A stretch of DNA of 45,826 nt from Pseudomonadales bacterium (GTDB lineage Bacteria; Pseudomonadota; Gammaproteobacteria; Pseudomonadales; Pseudohongiellaceae). Shown here piece by piece: positions 1-10,161 of this stretch. Position numbers and translations under genes: made by a program. Below the pieces are notes generated by a model. That model was not told the DNA's origin and did not search any database. It saw only the letters and a program-made list of their open reading frames with translations. Each line of letters opens with the position of its first letter. The first letter of the stretch is position 1. Where the stretch lies: positions 1-45,826 of the forward strand of contig JAJDYJ010000099.1 of the NCBI GenBank assembly GCA_022822865.1, read 5' to 3'.

Positions 1-99
1 GTGCGCCCGCGAACCGCGAAAAGGGACGGGAACCTGTGTTTCGGGCCGATTTTCGGGCGCTGGAACGGCGCCGGAGCGGTCGGAAGGCCGGCGAACCAC

Positions 100-130
100 C
101 TGAACAAGCGCCAAATCGGGCCTTGTTCAG
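100..130. repeat. Hairpin at the end of the orphan ORF
   Basis: A perfect 9-bp inverted repeat (CTGAACAAG / CTTGTTCAG) encloses a smaller GCC/GGC pairing. The stop codon of the small leftward ORF lies in the stem. There is no T run, so it is not a classical terminator. The remaining bases at the left edge (1-99) show no gene or repeat that I can support. Confidence 0.5.
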
Positions 131-264
131 ACCTTCCCTAAGGCCATGCAGGCTAGCGTAATCGCTGTGGTCCTGCCTTCTTTGGATTTGGTTGAAAGAA
201 TTGGGAACAGGCGTGCTTTTTCACCCCACGCGACGTTCTCTGGAAGTTGGCCAGTTGTCTTCAT
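127..264 (-). CDS. Orphan 45-residue ORF, possibly a truncated gene
   Basis: This small ORF is too short for most gene callers. Translation begins MKTTGQLPENVAWGEKARLF and ends after 45 codons. A strong Shine-Dalgarno (AAGGAGAT) sits six bases before the ATG, which is unusual for a chance ORF. The N-terminus vaguely recalls, from memory only, the start of larger hypothetical proteins found in accessory islands. If so, this is a remnant whose downstream part was lost and replaced by the hairpin at 100-130. It follows the DUF2797 gene by 70 bases on the same strand. It could equally be a real small protein. I do not assign a function. Confidence 0.45.
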   Translation of the reverse strand: MKTTGQLPENVAWGEKARLFPILSTKSKEGRTTAITLACMALGKV

Positions 265-334
265 ACGTTTATCTCCTTTTCAATTCGCAAATCCAAGAAT
301 GCTCTCTGATTACTGGCACGTTTGTAGATCAGCA

Positions 335-1186
335 TCACTGTCGCAACTCTATCTCGTAACCCGCAAAACGGCGCAGGTTGATCACGCCCTGGTCGAAAAT
401 CAGATATTGGCCCTTGATGCCTTGCAGGATGCCGCCAACCGTGGGTTCCTTCTCGAAGTTGAAGGAATTCAGTTTTTCGGGGTAATTGAGAACCGGGTAG
501 CGGATCTCCACCGGATCGAGGCCGGTGAGAACGCTGATGGCGAAGAAGCCGAAACGCTCGGCGAGATCGTCGATGCCGGATTTACATAACTCGATCAGCC
601 GCTCTTTTTCGGCAAGCAGGTCGAGGGGTTCGGCGGTGCCCTTGAGCATGTCGCGCCAATTGGTCTTGTCCGCTACTTCCTGCTTGAACAGCACTTCGAG
701 ATAGCCCGACTGCATGCGGCTGCGGACGCGGATGATCGCCAGCGCCTGGGTCGCGCCCTGGTCGATCCAGCGCGTCGGCACCTGCACCGAACGGGTGATG
801 CCGACCTTGAGGCCCGACGAATTTGCGAGATAGACGATGTGGTCGCGCATGCAGACGCGCTCGCCCCAGTCGGGTTCGCGGCAGGTGCCCTGGTCGAAAT
901 GGCATTTTTCCGGATGGATGATGCAGGAATCGCATTGCGCGAGCTTGCGGAAACAGGGGTAGCAATAGCCCTGGTTGAAGCTCTTGTTGGTCTTGCGCCC
1001 GCAATGGACGCAGAAAATCCTGCCGGTATGCACGAGTTGCACATGCTCGCCAAGCGAATCGTTGAGCGGCACCCGCTCGTCCGAAAGCGCCATGCTGTAG
1101 GCCACCGGGTCTTCCAGGCGGGTTTCCATCTTCCGCATCGTGCCACAGGCCACGGTGCGGAGCGCGTTGTCTTGCAGGTCGAGCAT
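335..1186 (-). CDS. DUF2797 family cysteine-rich protein
   Basis: The protein has 283 residues and belongs, as I read it, to the DUF2797 family, whose function is unknown. Three CxxC pairs (C59/C62, C75/C78, C85/C88) plus C95, C102 and C112 suggest one or two bound metal ions. They are followed by a segment with YLANSSGLKVGITR (about 119-132) and an Arg a few residues later. That pattern resembles the core of GIY-YIG nuclease folds, but this is my inference. The open frame continues far upstream over glpG, but the only start that avoids that overlap is ATG 1186, five bases after the glpG stop. It is the last gene of a nadK-glpG-DUF2797 operon. Neighbours give no clue to its substrate. Confidence 0.82.
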   Translation of the reverse strand: MLDLQDNALRTVACGTMRKMETRLEDPVAYSMALSDERVPLNDSLGEHVQLVHTGRIFCVHCGRKTNKSFNQGYCYPCFRKLAQCDSCIIHPEKCHFDQGTCREPDWGERVCMRDHIVYLANSSGLKVGITRSVQVPTRWIDQGATQALAIIRVRSRMQSGYLEVLFKQEVADKTNWRDMLKGTAEPLDLLAEKERLIELCKSGIDDLAERFGFFAISVLTGLDPVEIRYPVLNYPEKLNSFNFEKEPTVGGILQGIKGQYLIFDQGVINLRRFAGYEIELRQ

Positions 1187-1191
1187 GTCGG

Positions 1192-2061
1192 TTATCCGAT
1201 CCTCCCGGTTTTTCTTCCGCCGCCCATGAACAGCGCCACAACGATACCGAGGAACAGGCCCGCGAGCAATCCGCCGAGATGCGCCGCGGTGGCGATCCAG
1301 GACGAGGCGAGCAATTCCATCGCCACGAGCATGAAGACGAAGACCATGAACATCTGGTCGCTGAGAATCGGCCTGCCGCCGGGGAGCATCTTTTGCATCA
1401 TCCAGGCGAAGCCGAGCAGGCCGTAGACGACGCCGGACATGCCGCCGAAATTGTTGCCGCCGCCAATCAGGAATTGCGCGGTATTGGCGGTAAACGAGGT
1501 GAAAAGGATTACGGCCGGATACAGCCAGCGCGGCCGCCTTGGCTCCAGTTGCCGGCCGAAATACCATAGCCACAGCATGTTGAAAACCAGATGCAGTTCC
1601 CCGAAATGCAGAAGCATTGGCGTCAGCGTGCGCAGCATCAGCGCCGGATGAACTAGTTCGCCGAGAAATGTGCCGATACTCTCGTCCGCCAACACAGGAT
1701 ACAGCAGACAGTCTACGCGCCCGACCTGCATGCCAAGCCTGCTGACGATGGCCACCAGCGCGCAGGCGAGCATCAGCGAAATGGTGATCGGGCACAGCCA
1801 CAGTTCACGAAAGAAAGCGTTCAGCAGCCGGCCGGGGCGGAACAGCGGCTGGCGCGAAGGCGCCGGAGTTTGTTGTTCGCGCTCAAGTTCGCTCCATTGG
1901 GCAAGGGCTTCGCGCACCATGCGCGATTCCGATTCAGTCTGCGTCCAGATCACCTGCCGGCCCGATTCCTCCATGATGCGATGCCGGATACCCTGGCGCG
2001 AAAGCGCCTGGCTGAATGCCAGCAGGTCCATATCGATCGGCAGACTGGCCGCCTTAATCAT
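1192..2061 (-). CDS. glpG: Rhomboid intramembrane serine protease GlpG
   Basis: This inner-membrane protease cleaves transmembrane helices within the bilayer. The 289 residues begin with a cytoplasmic domain of about 85 residues like that of GlpG, followed by six or so hydrophobic segments. Catalytic Ser209 lies in GGMSGVVYG and catalytic His261 in TAAHLGGLL. H157 and N161 in the HLVFN segment match the oxyanion-region residues H150 and N154 of E. coli GlpG. The start codon overlaps the end of nadK by eight bases, implying translational coupling. The natural substrates in this organism are unknown. In enterics glpG sits in the glp regulon; here it is in an operon with NAD kinase. Confidence 0.93.
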   Translation of the reverse strand: MIKAASLPIDMDLLAFSQALSRQGIRHRIMEESGRQVIWTQTESESRMVREALAQWSELEREQQTPAPSRQPLFRPGRLLNAFFRELWLCPITISLMLACALVAIVSRLGMQVGRVDCLLYPVLADESIGTFLGELVHPALMLRTLTPMLLHFGELHLVFNMLWLWYFGRQLEPRRPRWLYPAVILFTSFTANTAQFLIGGGNNFGGMSGVVYGLLGFAWMMQKMLPGGRPILSDQMFMVFVFMLVAMELLASSWIATAAHLGGLLAGLFLGIVVALFMGGGRKTGRIG

Positions 2062-2938
2062 CGGACTTGGCGAGTCGGCTGCCCCAGCCCAGTTTGCTGC
2101 GGCAGGCCTGATAACTGGTGTAGTCGAGGGGATGGATCAACTTCAGAAAAGTGGAGTTTTTTCGCACGAAGATCTCGTCGCCGGCACGGGCCGTGTAACG
2201 CACCTGTCCGTCGCAACTCAATTGCGGCTCCAGCTCTTCCTTGGCGCCGACGACGAGGCGAACTTCACTGTCTCCATTCACCGCCAGGGGCCGGCTGCTC
2301 AGCGAATGGGGATACATCGGCACGAGCACGATTGCATCGAGTTGGGGATGCATGATCGGTCCGCCGGCGGAAAGCGCGTAGGCCGTTGAGCCCGTCGGCG
2401 TGGCGACGATCAGGCCGTCGGATTCCTGGCTGTAGACGAATTGCCCGTCGATGAACAATTCGAAGGAGATCATCTGCGCCGCCTTGCCCGGATGCAGCAC
2501 GACATCGTTGAGGGCGCGGCCGACAGCCTGCCGGCTGCCTTCCCTGACCACTTCGGCATCGAGCAGAAACCGGTCCTCGCTGACGAACCTGCCTTCGAGA
2601 ACTTCGCCGATGCGCTGTTCGATCTCATCGGGCAAGACATCGGTGAGAAAGCCGAGCCGGCCGCGATTGACGCCGATTACCGGCACCTCGTAGACGTGTT
2701 TCGCCACGTGCAGCAGGCTGCCGTCCCCGCCGACTACGATGACGAGGTCGCAATGACTTGCGAGTTCTTCGACCGGAACAGACCGCTGCCGCGGTATCTG
2801 CATCATGCCGGCGGTAACTTCGTCGAAAACGATGTTGCGGTCCCTGCTTTCGAGGAATGCCTGCAAGCGTTGCAGCGTTTCAACCGCGCCGTTATGGCCC
2901 GGCCGCCCAATCACGCCGATGCTGATGAATTCCGCCAT
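2054..2938 (-). CDS. nadK: NAD kinase
   Basis: NAD kinase phosphorylates the 2-prime hydroxyl of NAD to make NADP in the cytoplasm. The 294-residue length is typical. The diagnostic GGDGS motif is at residues 70-74, followed by the conserved NxGxLGFL-like segment (GVNRGRLGFLTD) and the ESDGLIVATPTGSTAY region that closes the nucleotide site. The ATG is at 2938, with an extended -10 promoter about 50 bases upstream. The gene leads a three-gene operon with glpG and the DUF2797 gene. Nothing looks truncated. Confidence 0.96.
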   Translation of the reverse strand: MAEFISIGVIGRPGHNGAVETLQRLQAFLESRDRNIVFDEVTAGMMQIPRQRSVPVEELASHCDLVIVVGGDGSLLHVAKHVYEVPVIGVNRGRLGFLTDVLPDEIEQRIGEVLEGRFVSEDRFLLDAEVVREGSRQAVGRALNDVVLHPGKAAQMISFELFIDGQFVYSQESDGLIVATPTGSTAYALSAGGPIMHPQLDAIVLVPMYPHSLSSRPLAVNGDSEVRLVVGAKEELEPQLSCDGQVRYTARAGDEIFVRKNSTFLKLIHPLDYTSYQACRSKLGWGSRLAKSDD

Positions 2939-2984
2939 GTCGCCAATTCCGGCCTGGGCGCGGGGAAGCCGCCAAGGGGCACGG

Positions 2985-2993
2985 AGTATAGCA
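2985..2993 (-). promoter_or_regulatory. Extended -10 promoter of nadK
   Basis: On the minus strand TGC-TATACT matches the extended -10 form TGnTATAAT. Transcription would start near 2978, about 40 bases before the nadK ATG. A TTGACC lies upstream but at 21 bases spacing, too far for a standard -35. Confidence 0.6.
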
Positions 2994-3028
2994 TGCGGGA
3001 CTATCGCGAACGGTCAATGACTCCGCGG

Positions 3029-4843
3029 TCAGTCCGTAAACCGCAGGCGCAAGGGCTGCGGCAGATAGACGATTTCGCCCGGAATCTGATAGGCCAGATA
3101 GATCTGGATTTCGATGCCGCGCAGATTGGCGGCGACTTCGTAATTATCGACGATGTGGAATCGCTCCACCGGCCGCAGGGCCCGTTCGAACGTGGCCGAT
3201 CTGAGTCCGCCCAGGGTTCCGTCCCACAAGGTAAGGCCGATTTCCCGGTCGAGTTGATGATATTGCCGGGAATCCGGGGTGATGAGAATATGGAATGAAC
3301 CCGTCAATCCGACGTGTTCCGGGTCTACTTCGATTTCGGCCACCAGGCGCAGGACATCCCCGGAGCCGGCGCTGTCGGTGTAACCGAGCGCATCGTTGAT
3401 CTGGCCGGCCAGGGCCAGTCGCGCGGACGTGGCTCCGGCGACAAGGCTTCGTCCAGGCAAGGAAGGCAGGTCGGGCATTGCCCGGGGCATCCACGATTCG
3501 ACCTGGGGCGCCACGATGTTGAGAGCCGCCGTCGCGTTCGCTCCCATGTCTTCGTTTTCCGGGCGGCCGCAGGCGGAATCGCCGCAACGCAGATCGGGAT
3601 TGGAAAAGACCGGGGTTCTGTTTGGCACCGAGAATAGCGACGGAGTGGCCATGACCGTGGCGAATTCTCCATCGGCTCCATAGCCCGTGGCGAAGTCGAA
3701 AGTGCCTCCAAAGCCGTCTTCCCGGTGCGAATGGGTCAGACCCAGGTTGTGTCCGATTTCATGCGCAAGCACCAGATCTTCGGCGCAGTCGACGGCGACC
3801 CAGGCGTAGCCGTAGGCCTTTTCCGCCGGATCGCTGAAGTCGCCCTGCATGCCGAATCCGCCGATCGGCGCCAGACCGCATCTGGCGTCGCTTTCGGTGG
3901 CATCGAAAAGCACCACGAGGTCGGCGCCATAATGCTGCCGCATCTGCTCCACACCGGCAAAGGCGGGATGGAATCCGTTCATCAATTCAGTCAGCGTGCG
4001 GTTCGCGTCTCCGCTTTCGATATAGGAAACGGACCGGAAATGTACCGGTCGCAGGCGAATGCGGGCCTCGCTGTTGTACCAGGCGCTGTTGGCCGCGTTT
4101 ATGAAATTGTTTATTCGATTCTCGACGCTCGCCGGATACAGCCTGGCTGCAGCCGGCGTATACAGGGCCATGAAATCGATTACGGCTTTCGAATCGTCTA
4201 CCGAAGAGGCGTCGCCGGGATCGGTTCGGCGTAGCGTCTCGATGAAATTGCTGACTCCGTCGCCGTCATCGTCGCTGACAGTGTCGTGAACCACCGGCGC
4301 CGATGAATCCACCCGCAGGTCACCGATCAACGCGGAGGCGACCACGGCCGGGCGGCTGTCTTGCGAGGTCGCCACCGTCACCGAAAAAGACCTGCGGTTC
4401 CCCGGAGCAAAATCCCCGAGTTCGCAATAGAGAATCTCCTGCCCCGAAAGGCTTGGCTGCCGGCGGCACTGGCCGGGCGCGGAGACCAGGCCGGTGTTCT
4501 CCAGCAGAAAATAGATTTCCAGGGCAATGTCCGACCTGGCGCCGGCGCCCCGGTTCTCGAGTTCATAATCAATCGTGAGATTGCCGCCGATGACTACGCT
4601 GGGGTCGGTGAAATGCTGGGACAGGCGAAATCCGTCCGCGTCAACCGCGACCGAGGGGCCCATGTCCGGCACGGGCAACGTATCCTGCGCGACCGCATGC
4701 ATTCCCGCCGTCAAGAATAGCAACGCGGCAAGAATGGAATCCGAACTCAGCAATGAATCATGTCCAAACGGGATATTGCGCCGTTTGCGGGAATTTTTGC
4801 CAATTATCCTGCTACACTCAAGCGCAATTTTCTCAATGACCAT
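3029..4843 (-). CDS. Exported zinc metalloprotease of the metzincin clan
   Basis: This is a predicted secreted peptidase of about 604 residues. A hydrophobic signal segment ending ...GMHAVAQ follows a basic n-region. Next come a beta-rich domain, an acidic Asp-rich stretch (DDDGDGVSNF) typical of calcium-binding thrombospondin-3-like loops, and then the catalytic domain. The zinc motif HEIGHNLGLTH is at about residues 361-371 of the chosen start, and a Met-turn (ATVMATPS) follows about 30 residues later. These define a metzincin, probably of the reprolysin-like group. About 145 further residues follow as a C-terminal domain I cannot name. The start is uncertain: ATG 4870, ATG 4843 and TTG 4753 are all in frame and none has a good Shine-Dalgarno. 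The frame runs through the promoter of the divergent gene. Substrates are unknown; extracellular protein degradation is likely. Confidence 0.82.
   Translation of the reverse strand: MVIEKIALECSRIIGKNSRKRRNIPFGHDSLLSSDSILAALLFLTAGMHAVAQDTLPVPDMGPSVAVDADGFRLSQHFTDPSVVIGGNLTIDYELENRGAGARSDIALEIYFLLENTGLVSAPGQCRRQPSLSGQEILYCELGDFAPGNRRSFSVTVATSQDSRPAVVASALIGDLRVDSSAPVVHDTVSDDDGDGVSNFIETLRRTDPGDASSVDDSKAVIDFMALYTPAAARLYPASVENRINNFINAANSAWYNSEARIRLRPVHFRSVSYIESGDANRTLTELMNGFHPAFAGVEQMRQHYGADLVVLFDATESDARCGLAPIGGFGMQGDFSDPAEKAYGYAWVAVDCAEDLVLAHEIGHNLGLTHSHREDGFGGTFDFATGYGADGEFATVMATPSLFSVPNRTPVFSNPDLRCGDSACGRPENEDMGANATAALNIVAPQVESWMPRAMPDLPSLPGRSLVAGATSARLALAGQINDALGYTDSAGSGDVLRLVAEIEVDPEHVGLTGSFHILITPDSRQYHQLDREIGLTLWDGTLGGLRSATFERALRPVERFHIVDNYEVAANLRGIEIQIYLAYQIPGEIVYLPQPLRLRFTD
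4810..4818 (+). promoter_or_regulatory. Extended -10 promoter of the DUF1428 gene
   Basis: TGC-TACACT fits the extended -10 pattern, 46 bases before the ATG at 4864. No convincing -35 is present at 17 bases. A ribosome-binding site AGGAGA lies at 4852-4857. Confidence 0.5.
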
Positions 4844-4863
4844 CGAACTACAGGAGATTTGAC

Positions 4864-5229
4864 ATGGCATACGTAGACGGCTTCGTGCTTGCGGTTCCGG
4901 CCGCCAACCGCCAGGAATTCATCGAACATGCGGAATTCGTCGATGGCCTGATCAAGGAATGCGGCGCCGACCGAATCGTCGAGTGCTGGGCCGACGACGT
5001 GCCCGACGGCGAGGTCACCGATTTCCGACGGGCCGTAAAGGCAAAGGACGACGAAATCATCGTATTCGCCTGGATCGAATGGCCCGACAAGGCGACGCGC
5101 GATGCGGGCATGAAAAAAATGCAGGAACACGCCGCGGGAGACGAACGCTGGGATCCGGAAAAGTATCCGCCCCCGTTCGACGGCAAGCGCATGGTCTGGG
5201 GCGGATTCACGCCGGTAGTGGATATCTGA
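4864..5229 (+). CDS. DUF1428 family protein (YbaA-like)
   Basis: A cytoplasmic protein of 121 residues. It starts MAYVDGFVLAVPAANRQEF and contains the family signatures ECWADDVPDGEVTDFRRAV, WIEWPDKATRD and FDGKRMVWGGF, so membership of DUF1428 is clear. The fold is a ferredoxin-like dimeric alpha/beta-barrel. The biochemical role is unknown. It is a single-gene unit, divergent from the metalloprotease and followed at once by the oppositely oriented tRNA-Pro, with its own promoter and a good AGGAGA site. Confidence 0.93.
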   Translation: MAYVDGFVLAVPAANRQEFIEHAEFVDGLIKECGADRIVECWADDVPDGEVTDFRRAVKAKDDEIIVFAWIEWPDKATRDAGMKKMQEHAAGDERWDPEKYPPPFDGKRMVWGGFTPVVDI

Positions 5230-5232
5230 AAT

Positions 5233-5309
5233 TGGTCGGGGCGGCGGGATTTGAACCCACGACCACTACACCCCCAGTGTAGTGCGCTACCAGACTGCGC
5301 TACGCCCCG
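5233..5309 (-). tRNA. tRNA-Pro (anticodon GGG)
   Basis: A 77-nt tRNA with encoded CCA. The acceptor stem CGGGGCG pairs with CGCCCCG, and the T-loop contains GTTCAAATC. The anticodon arm is CTACA-CTGGGGG-TGTAG, giving anticodon GGG, which reads CCC. It lies downstream of merR on the same strand, an arrangement also seen in Pseudomonas. A GATAAA preceded by TGT at about 5330-5338 could be its -10. Confidence 0.96.
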
Positions 5310-5358
5310 ATTACGTTTGGGCCGGTGAGTTTATCACAAGGGGGCCTGCACAGTGCGA

Positions 5359-5469
5359 GTCGCCGTCTGGCGTGCGCAGTGTAGCGGGCGTGTGAGGCAG
5401 GATGCCGAACGCGAAGCCTACATGGATGTATTTACGGCGTCCGCTACACTGTGCACGCCAGACGGCGAC
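5359..5469. repeat. Variable-stem palindromic repeat, copy A
   Basis: Arms of about 32 nt (from 5359 and ending at 5469) are complementary with one mismatch in the first 30 bases. The loop carries the family core, GGCAGGATGCC followed by CCTACATGGATGTA and then TTTACGGCGTCC. The outer flanks (GTGCGA before, GGGTCGAAGC after) also match other copies. It separates merR from tRNA-Pro and may act as a transcript-end structure. Confidence 0.85.
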
Positions 5470-5478
5470 GGGTCGAAG

Positions 5479-5811
5479 CTAAAGCAAGTCGATGACCTGT
5501 TCGAGTTCCCGCGCCAGGGCGCCGATTTCGGCCGCGTTGGCCGGCGGGTTCCTCGCGGCCTCGTTCAGTTTGCGCCGCGCTCCGTCGATGGTAAAGCCCT
5601 GTTCGTACAACAGCGTCCTGATATTGCGCACGAGCAGCACATCCTGCATGCGGTAATAGCGCCGGTTCCCCCGCCGCTTGTCCGGTTGCAGGCCGGGAAA
5701 CTCCTTTTCCCAGTATCGCAGCACATGCGGTTTGACCGCGCACAGTTCGCTGACTTCGCCGATGGCGAAATAACGCTTGGGTGGAATCGGCGGCAGTTCT
5801 GCGCTAGTCAT
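5479..5811 (-). CDS. MerR family transcriptional regulator downstream of ihfA
   Basis: A small MerR-type DNA-binding protein of 110 residues. The N-terminal winged helix-turn-helix reads [21 protein letters not shown], followed by the wing ([13 protein letters not shown]) and a short helical tail that would dimerise. There is no effector-binding domain and no cysteine cluster, so a metal sensor is unlikely. It is the standard gene after ihfA in gammaproteobacteria; its targets are not established. The ATG overlaps the end of ihfA by eight bases, so the two are translationally coupled. Confidence 0.92.
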   Translation of the reverse strand: MTSAELPPIPPKRYFAIGEVSELCAVKPHVLRYWEKEFPGLQPDKRRGNRRYYRMQDVLLVRNIRTLLYEQGFTIDGARRKLNEAARNPPANAAEIGALARELEQVIDLL

Positions 5812-6112
5812 CGGGGCCGTTGTATCCTTCCACGTTGGACTTCAGTTTCTGCCCGGGCCGGAAAGTCACGACGCGGCGCGCCTCGATGGGGATCTCTTCG
5901 CCCGTCTTCGGATTCCTGCCGGGCCGCTGCTTCTTGTTCCGCAATTCGAAATTGCCGAAGCCCGACAGTTTGACGGGCTGGTTGTTTTCCAGGGAAAGGC
6001 GGATCTCCTCGAAAAACAGTTCCACGATTTCCTTGGCTTCGCGCTTGTTCAAGCCCAGTTCTTCAAAAAGATGTTCGGCCAAATCTGCCTTGGTCAGCGC
6101 CTTGTCGCCCAT
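5804..6112 (-). CDS. ihfA: Integration host factor alpha subunit
   Basis: IHF-alpha forms a heterodimer with IHF-beta (also in this window at 28115-28423) and bends DNA at specific sites. The 102 residues start [20 protein letters not shown]. The HU/IHF family core [20 protein letters not shown] includes the intercalating proline of the beta-arm ([12 protein letters not shown]). The frame extends 23 codons upstream, but that part overlaps the pheT 3-prime end and is not conserved. ATG 6112 follows a GGGGA-type site 13 bases after the pheT stop. This is the normal pheS-pheT-ihfA order. Confidence 0.96.
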   Translation of the reverse strand: MGDKALTKADLAEHLFEELGLNKREAKEIVELFFEEIRLSLENNQPVKLSGFGNFELRNKKQRPGRNPKTGEEIPIEARRVVTFRPGQKLKSNVEGYNGPDD

Positions 6113-6125
6113 GGATGTCCCCGGT

Positions 6126-8515
6126 TCAGTTACGTAAAGAAGCGTTAAAACTTGTCTGTAGCGCCTTGATTGTACTGCCAATTACCTGGTCGATCTCGGC
6201 ATCTCCAAGAGTGCGCGAAGGATGTTGCCAGGTCAAGCCCAAGGCGATGCTTTTGCTGCCTGCCGGCACCGCGCCGCCGCGATACACGTCCAGCACGCGC
6301 AAACTCGCCAGCAGCGGTCCCGCCGCATCGCGCACGGTCCGCTCGATATCGCTTGCCTCGAATTCCTCGCCGATCACGATAGCCAGGTCCCGGCTGACCT
6401 CGGGAAAGCGCGACGGCTCCGCCGCCACCGGCACTTCCTGCCGACAGAGCGCGTCGAGGCCCACTTCAAACAGAATTACAGCCGGCAAATCGAATTCTCT
6501 TTGCAGCGCGGGATGCAATACGCCGACAGTTCCGGCGCGTTCTCCATCGAGCAGGATTTCGGCGCATTGACCGGGATGCAGACCGGGTCGGGCAGCGGCG
6601 GTAAAGCGAAGGCGGGAAATCCTGCCGCCCAGACCGAACACCGACTCCAGGTCCCCTTTCGCATCGAAAAAGTCGGCGATCTCGTCGGAATTACTCCAGT
6701 TCTTCGGTTCCCGACCGCCGGCGATCAGACCCGCCAGCATCGCCTGCTGGCGAAATCCTTCGGATGTACGGCCGAATGCGAGGCCGGTCTCGAACAGGCG
6801 CAAATGTTCCTGCCGCCGATTCACGTTGTAACGCAAGGTCTGCACCAGCCCGGGCATGAGACTGGCGCGCATGACCGACATGTCGCGCGAGATCGGATTC
6901 CGCAGTTCGACGGTTTCCGCGGCTTCGACGCTGAAGTGGCCGGCCAGTCCCGGTTCGATGAAGCTGTAGGTGACGACTTCCTGGTATCCCAGCGCCACGA
7001 GATGATCGCGGACGCGGTCCAGCGCGATCTCGCTTTCCGGCGCCTGACCCATTTCCTGCCTGTAAAGGCCCATGGCCAGGGGCAACTTGTCGTATCCGTG
7101 GATGCGGGCGAGTTCCTCGAGCAAATCGGCTTCGATTGCTACGTCGTATCGGTACGAAGGCGCTTCCACGGTGATGTATCCGGCGCTTTCCTCCAGTATT
7201 GCGAAACCGAGCCTTGACAGGATATCCAGGACATCCTCGCGCGGTATTTCAACGCCCAGTACACGCGCAATGGAAGCGAATTCCAGCCGCACCTGCCGCG
7301 CTTCGGGTATCTCGCCCAGCGCTTCGGTAACCGGACCTGCTTCGCCGCCGGCGATCTCGAGCAGCAATTCCGTAGCCCGCGCCATGGCGCGATGCTGCAG
7401 GAGATAGTCGACCCCGCGTTCGTATCTTTGCGACGCATCGGTCTGCAATCCTGCTGCGCGCGCCCTGCCGGCGACCGCGAACGGCGCGAAGGAGGCGCAT
7501 TCGAGAAAAACATCGCTGGTCCGCTCGCTCACCGCGGTGTTCATGCCGCCCATGATGCCTGCCATGGCCACCGCTCCGGCGCCGTCGGCGATGACCAGCG
7601 TATCGGGCTGCAACGCAAGTTCCTTGCCGTCTAGCAATGTCAGTTTCTCGCCCGGGCGGGCCAGCCGCACGTCGATATGTTGCCGCAATTTGCCGAGATC
7701 GAACGCGTGCAGCGGTTGGCCGAGTTCGAGCAGAACGAAATTCGTCACATCGACAACAGGGTCGATGCAACGCAGACCGCCTCGCCGCAATTTTTCCTGC
7801 ATCCACAGGGGCGTTTCCGCATCGAGATCGATCCCCCGAATGACCCTGCCGAGGTAGCGTGGGCATTCCTTTCCGGCGCTGATGCGTACTGGAAACTCGT
7901 CTTCCAGGGTTACGGCGGGTTCGGAATCCGGCGGCGCGGCGACGTTGAGCCGCATCATCGCGCCGACGTCCCGGGCCAGGCCGAGCATTCCCAGGCAATC
8001 GCCCCGATTCGGCGTGAGATCGAGTTCGATACTGCTGTCGTCGAGCGCGAGATAATCCCGGATATCGGTCCCGACCGGCGCGTCGGCAGGCAATTCGAGC
8101 AGGCCAGTGGAAGATTCGGCCATGCCGAGTTCTTCCGCCGAACAGAGCATACCGCTGGATTCGACCCCGCGAATATCGGCCGTGCCTGTTTCCCTGTCTT
8201 CGCCGTCCTCGCCCGCCTGCCGAAATCCGGCGCCGACCCTGGCGTACGGCGCTTTCAAACCGATTCTCGTATTCGGCGCGCCGCAGACGACCCGATGGCT
8301 CGAGACGCCGTCATCGACCTCGCACACGTACAACGATTCCGCCGCGGGATGCGCATCCACGGCCACGACTTCGGCTACGACCACACCTGAGAATTCACCG
8401 GCCACGCGGGTACGGCCCCCTACTTCGAGGCCCGCCATGGTCAGGCTTTCGGCGAGTTCGACCGTGCCGACCGGGATGTTCACCCATTCCCTGAGCCAGG
8501 ATTCGCTGAAAATCA

Positions 8516-8516
<1 letters not shown>
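6126..8516 (-). CDS. pheT: Phenylalanyl-tRNA synthetase beta subunit
   Basis: The beta chain of the alpha2-beta2 enzyme that charges tRNA-Phe; it carries the editing site for misacylated Tyr-tRNA. Length is 796 residues, normal for bacteria. The N-terminal tRNA-binding (EMAP-like) domain occupies about 40-150, the B3/B4 editing region about 200-400, then B5, the inactive synthetase-like core and a C-terminal anticodon-binding ferredoxin-fold domain ([14 protein letters not shown]). The ATG shares one base with the pheS stop (TGATG), so the subunits are coupled at translation. No sign of disruption. Confidence 0.97.
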
Positions 8517-9911
<1,395 letters not shown>

Positions 9912-9939
9912 TTGCTTTCTCCTAACGGCCCGCTAACGG

Positions 9940-10140
9940 CTACTTGTCGCCCAACATGCGCTTTACAGCCTTCACATCGGCGGGGTCCACATGGGAAGTG
10001 CCACGCAGATTCCGCTTTCGCTTGGTGGTCATCTTGGTCAGGATGTGACTCCGGTTGGCGGACTTGCGCTTGTAGCCCGAACCGGTCGCCTTGAATCTCT
10101 TGGCGGCGCCGCGCCTTGTCTTCACTTTTACGCTGCTCAC
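9940..10140 (-). CDS. rpmI: 50S ribosomal protein L35
   Basis: A 66-residue basic ribosomal protein with the family core [20 protein letters not shown] and [16 protein letters not shown]. The start is GTG at 10140, two residues longer than the usual M-P-K-x-K-T start. The Shine-Dalgarno is weak (GAGCGAG), in line with L35 and L20 being controlled through message structure in related species. It is 21 bases after infC. Confidence 0.95.
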   Translation of the reverse strand: MSSVKVKTRRGAAKRFKATGSGYKRKSANRSHILTKMTTKRKRNLRGTSHVDPADVKAVKRMLGDK

Positions 10141-10161
10141 TGTCTGTAGTCTCGCTCGCTC

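Noticed and set aside
1187-1801. N-terminal extension of the DUF2797 reading frame
   Set aside because: It lies entirely over glpG in another frame, is Arg/Ala/His-rich and has no family features; ATG 1186 is the natural start.
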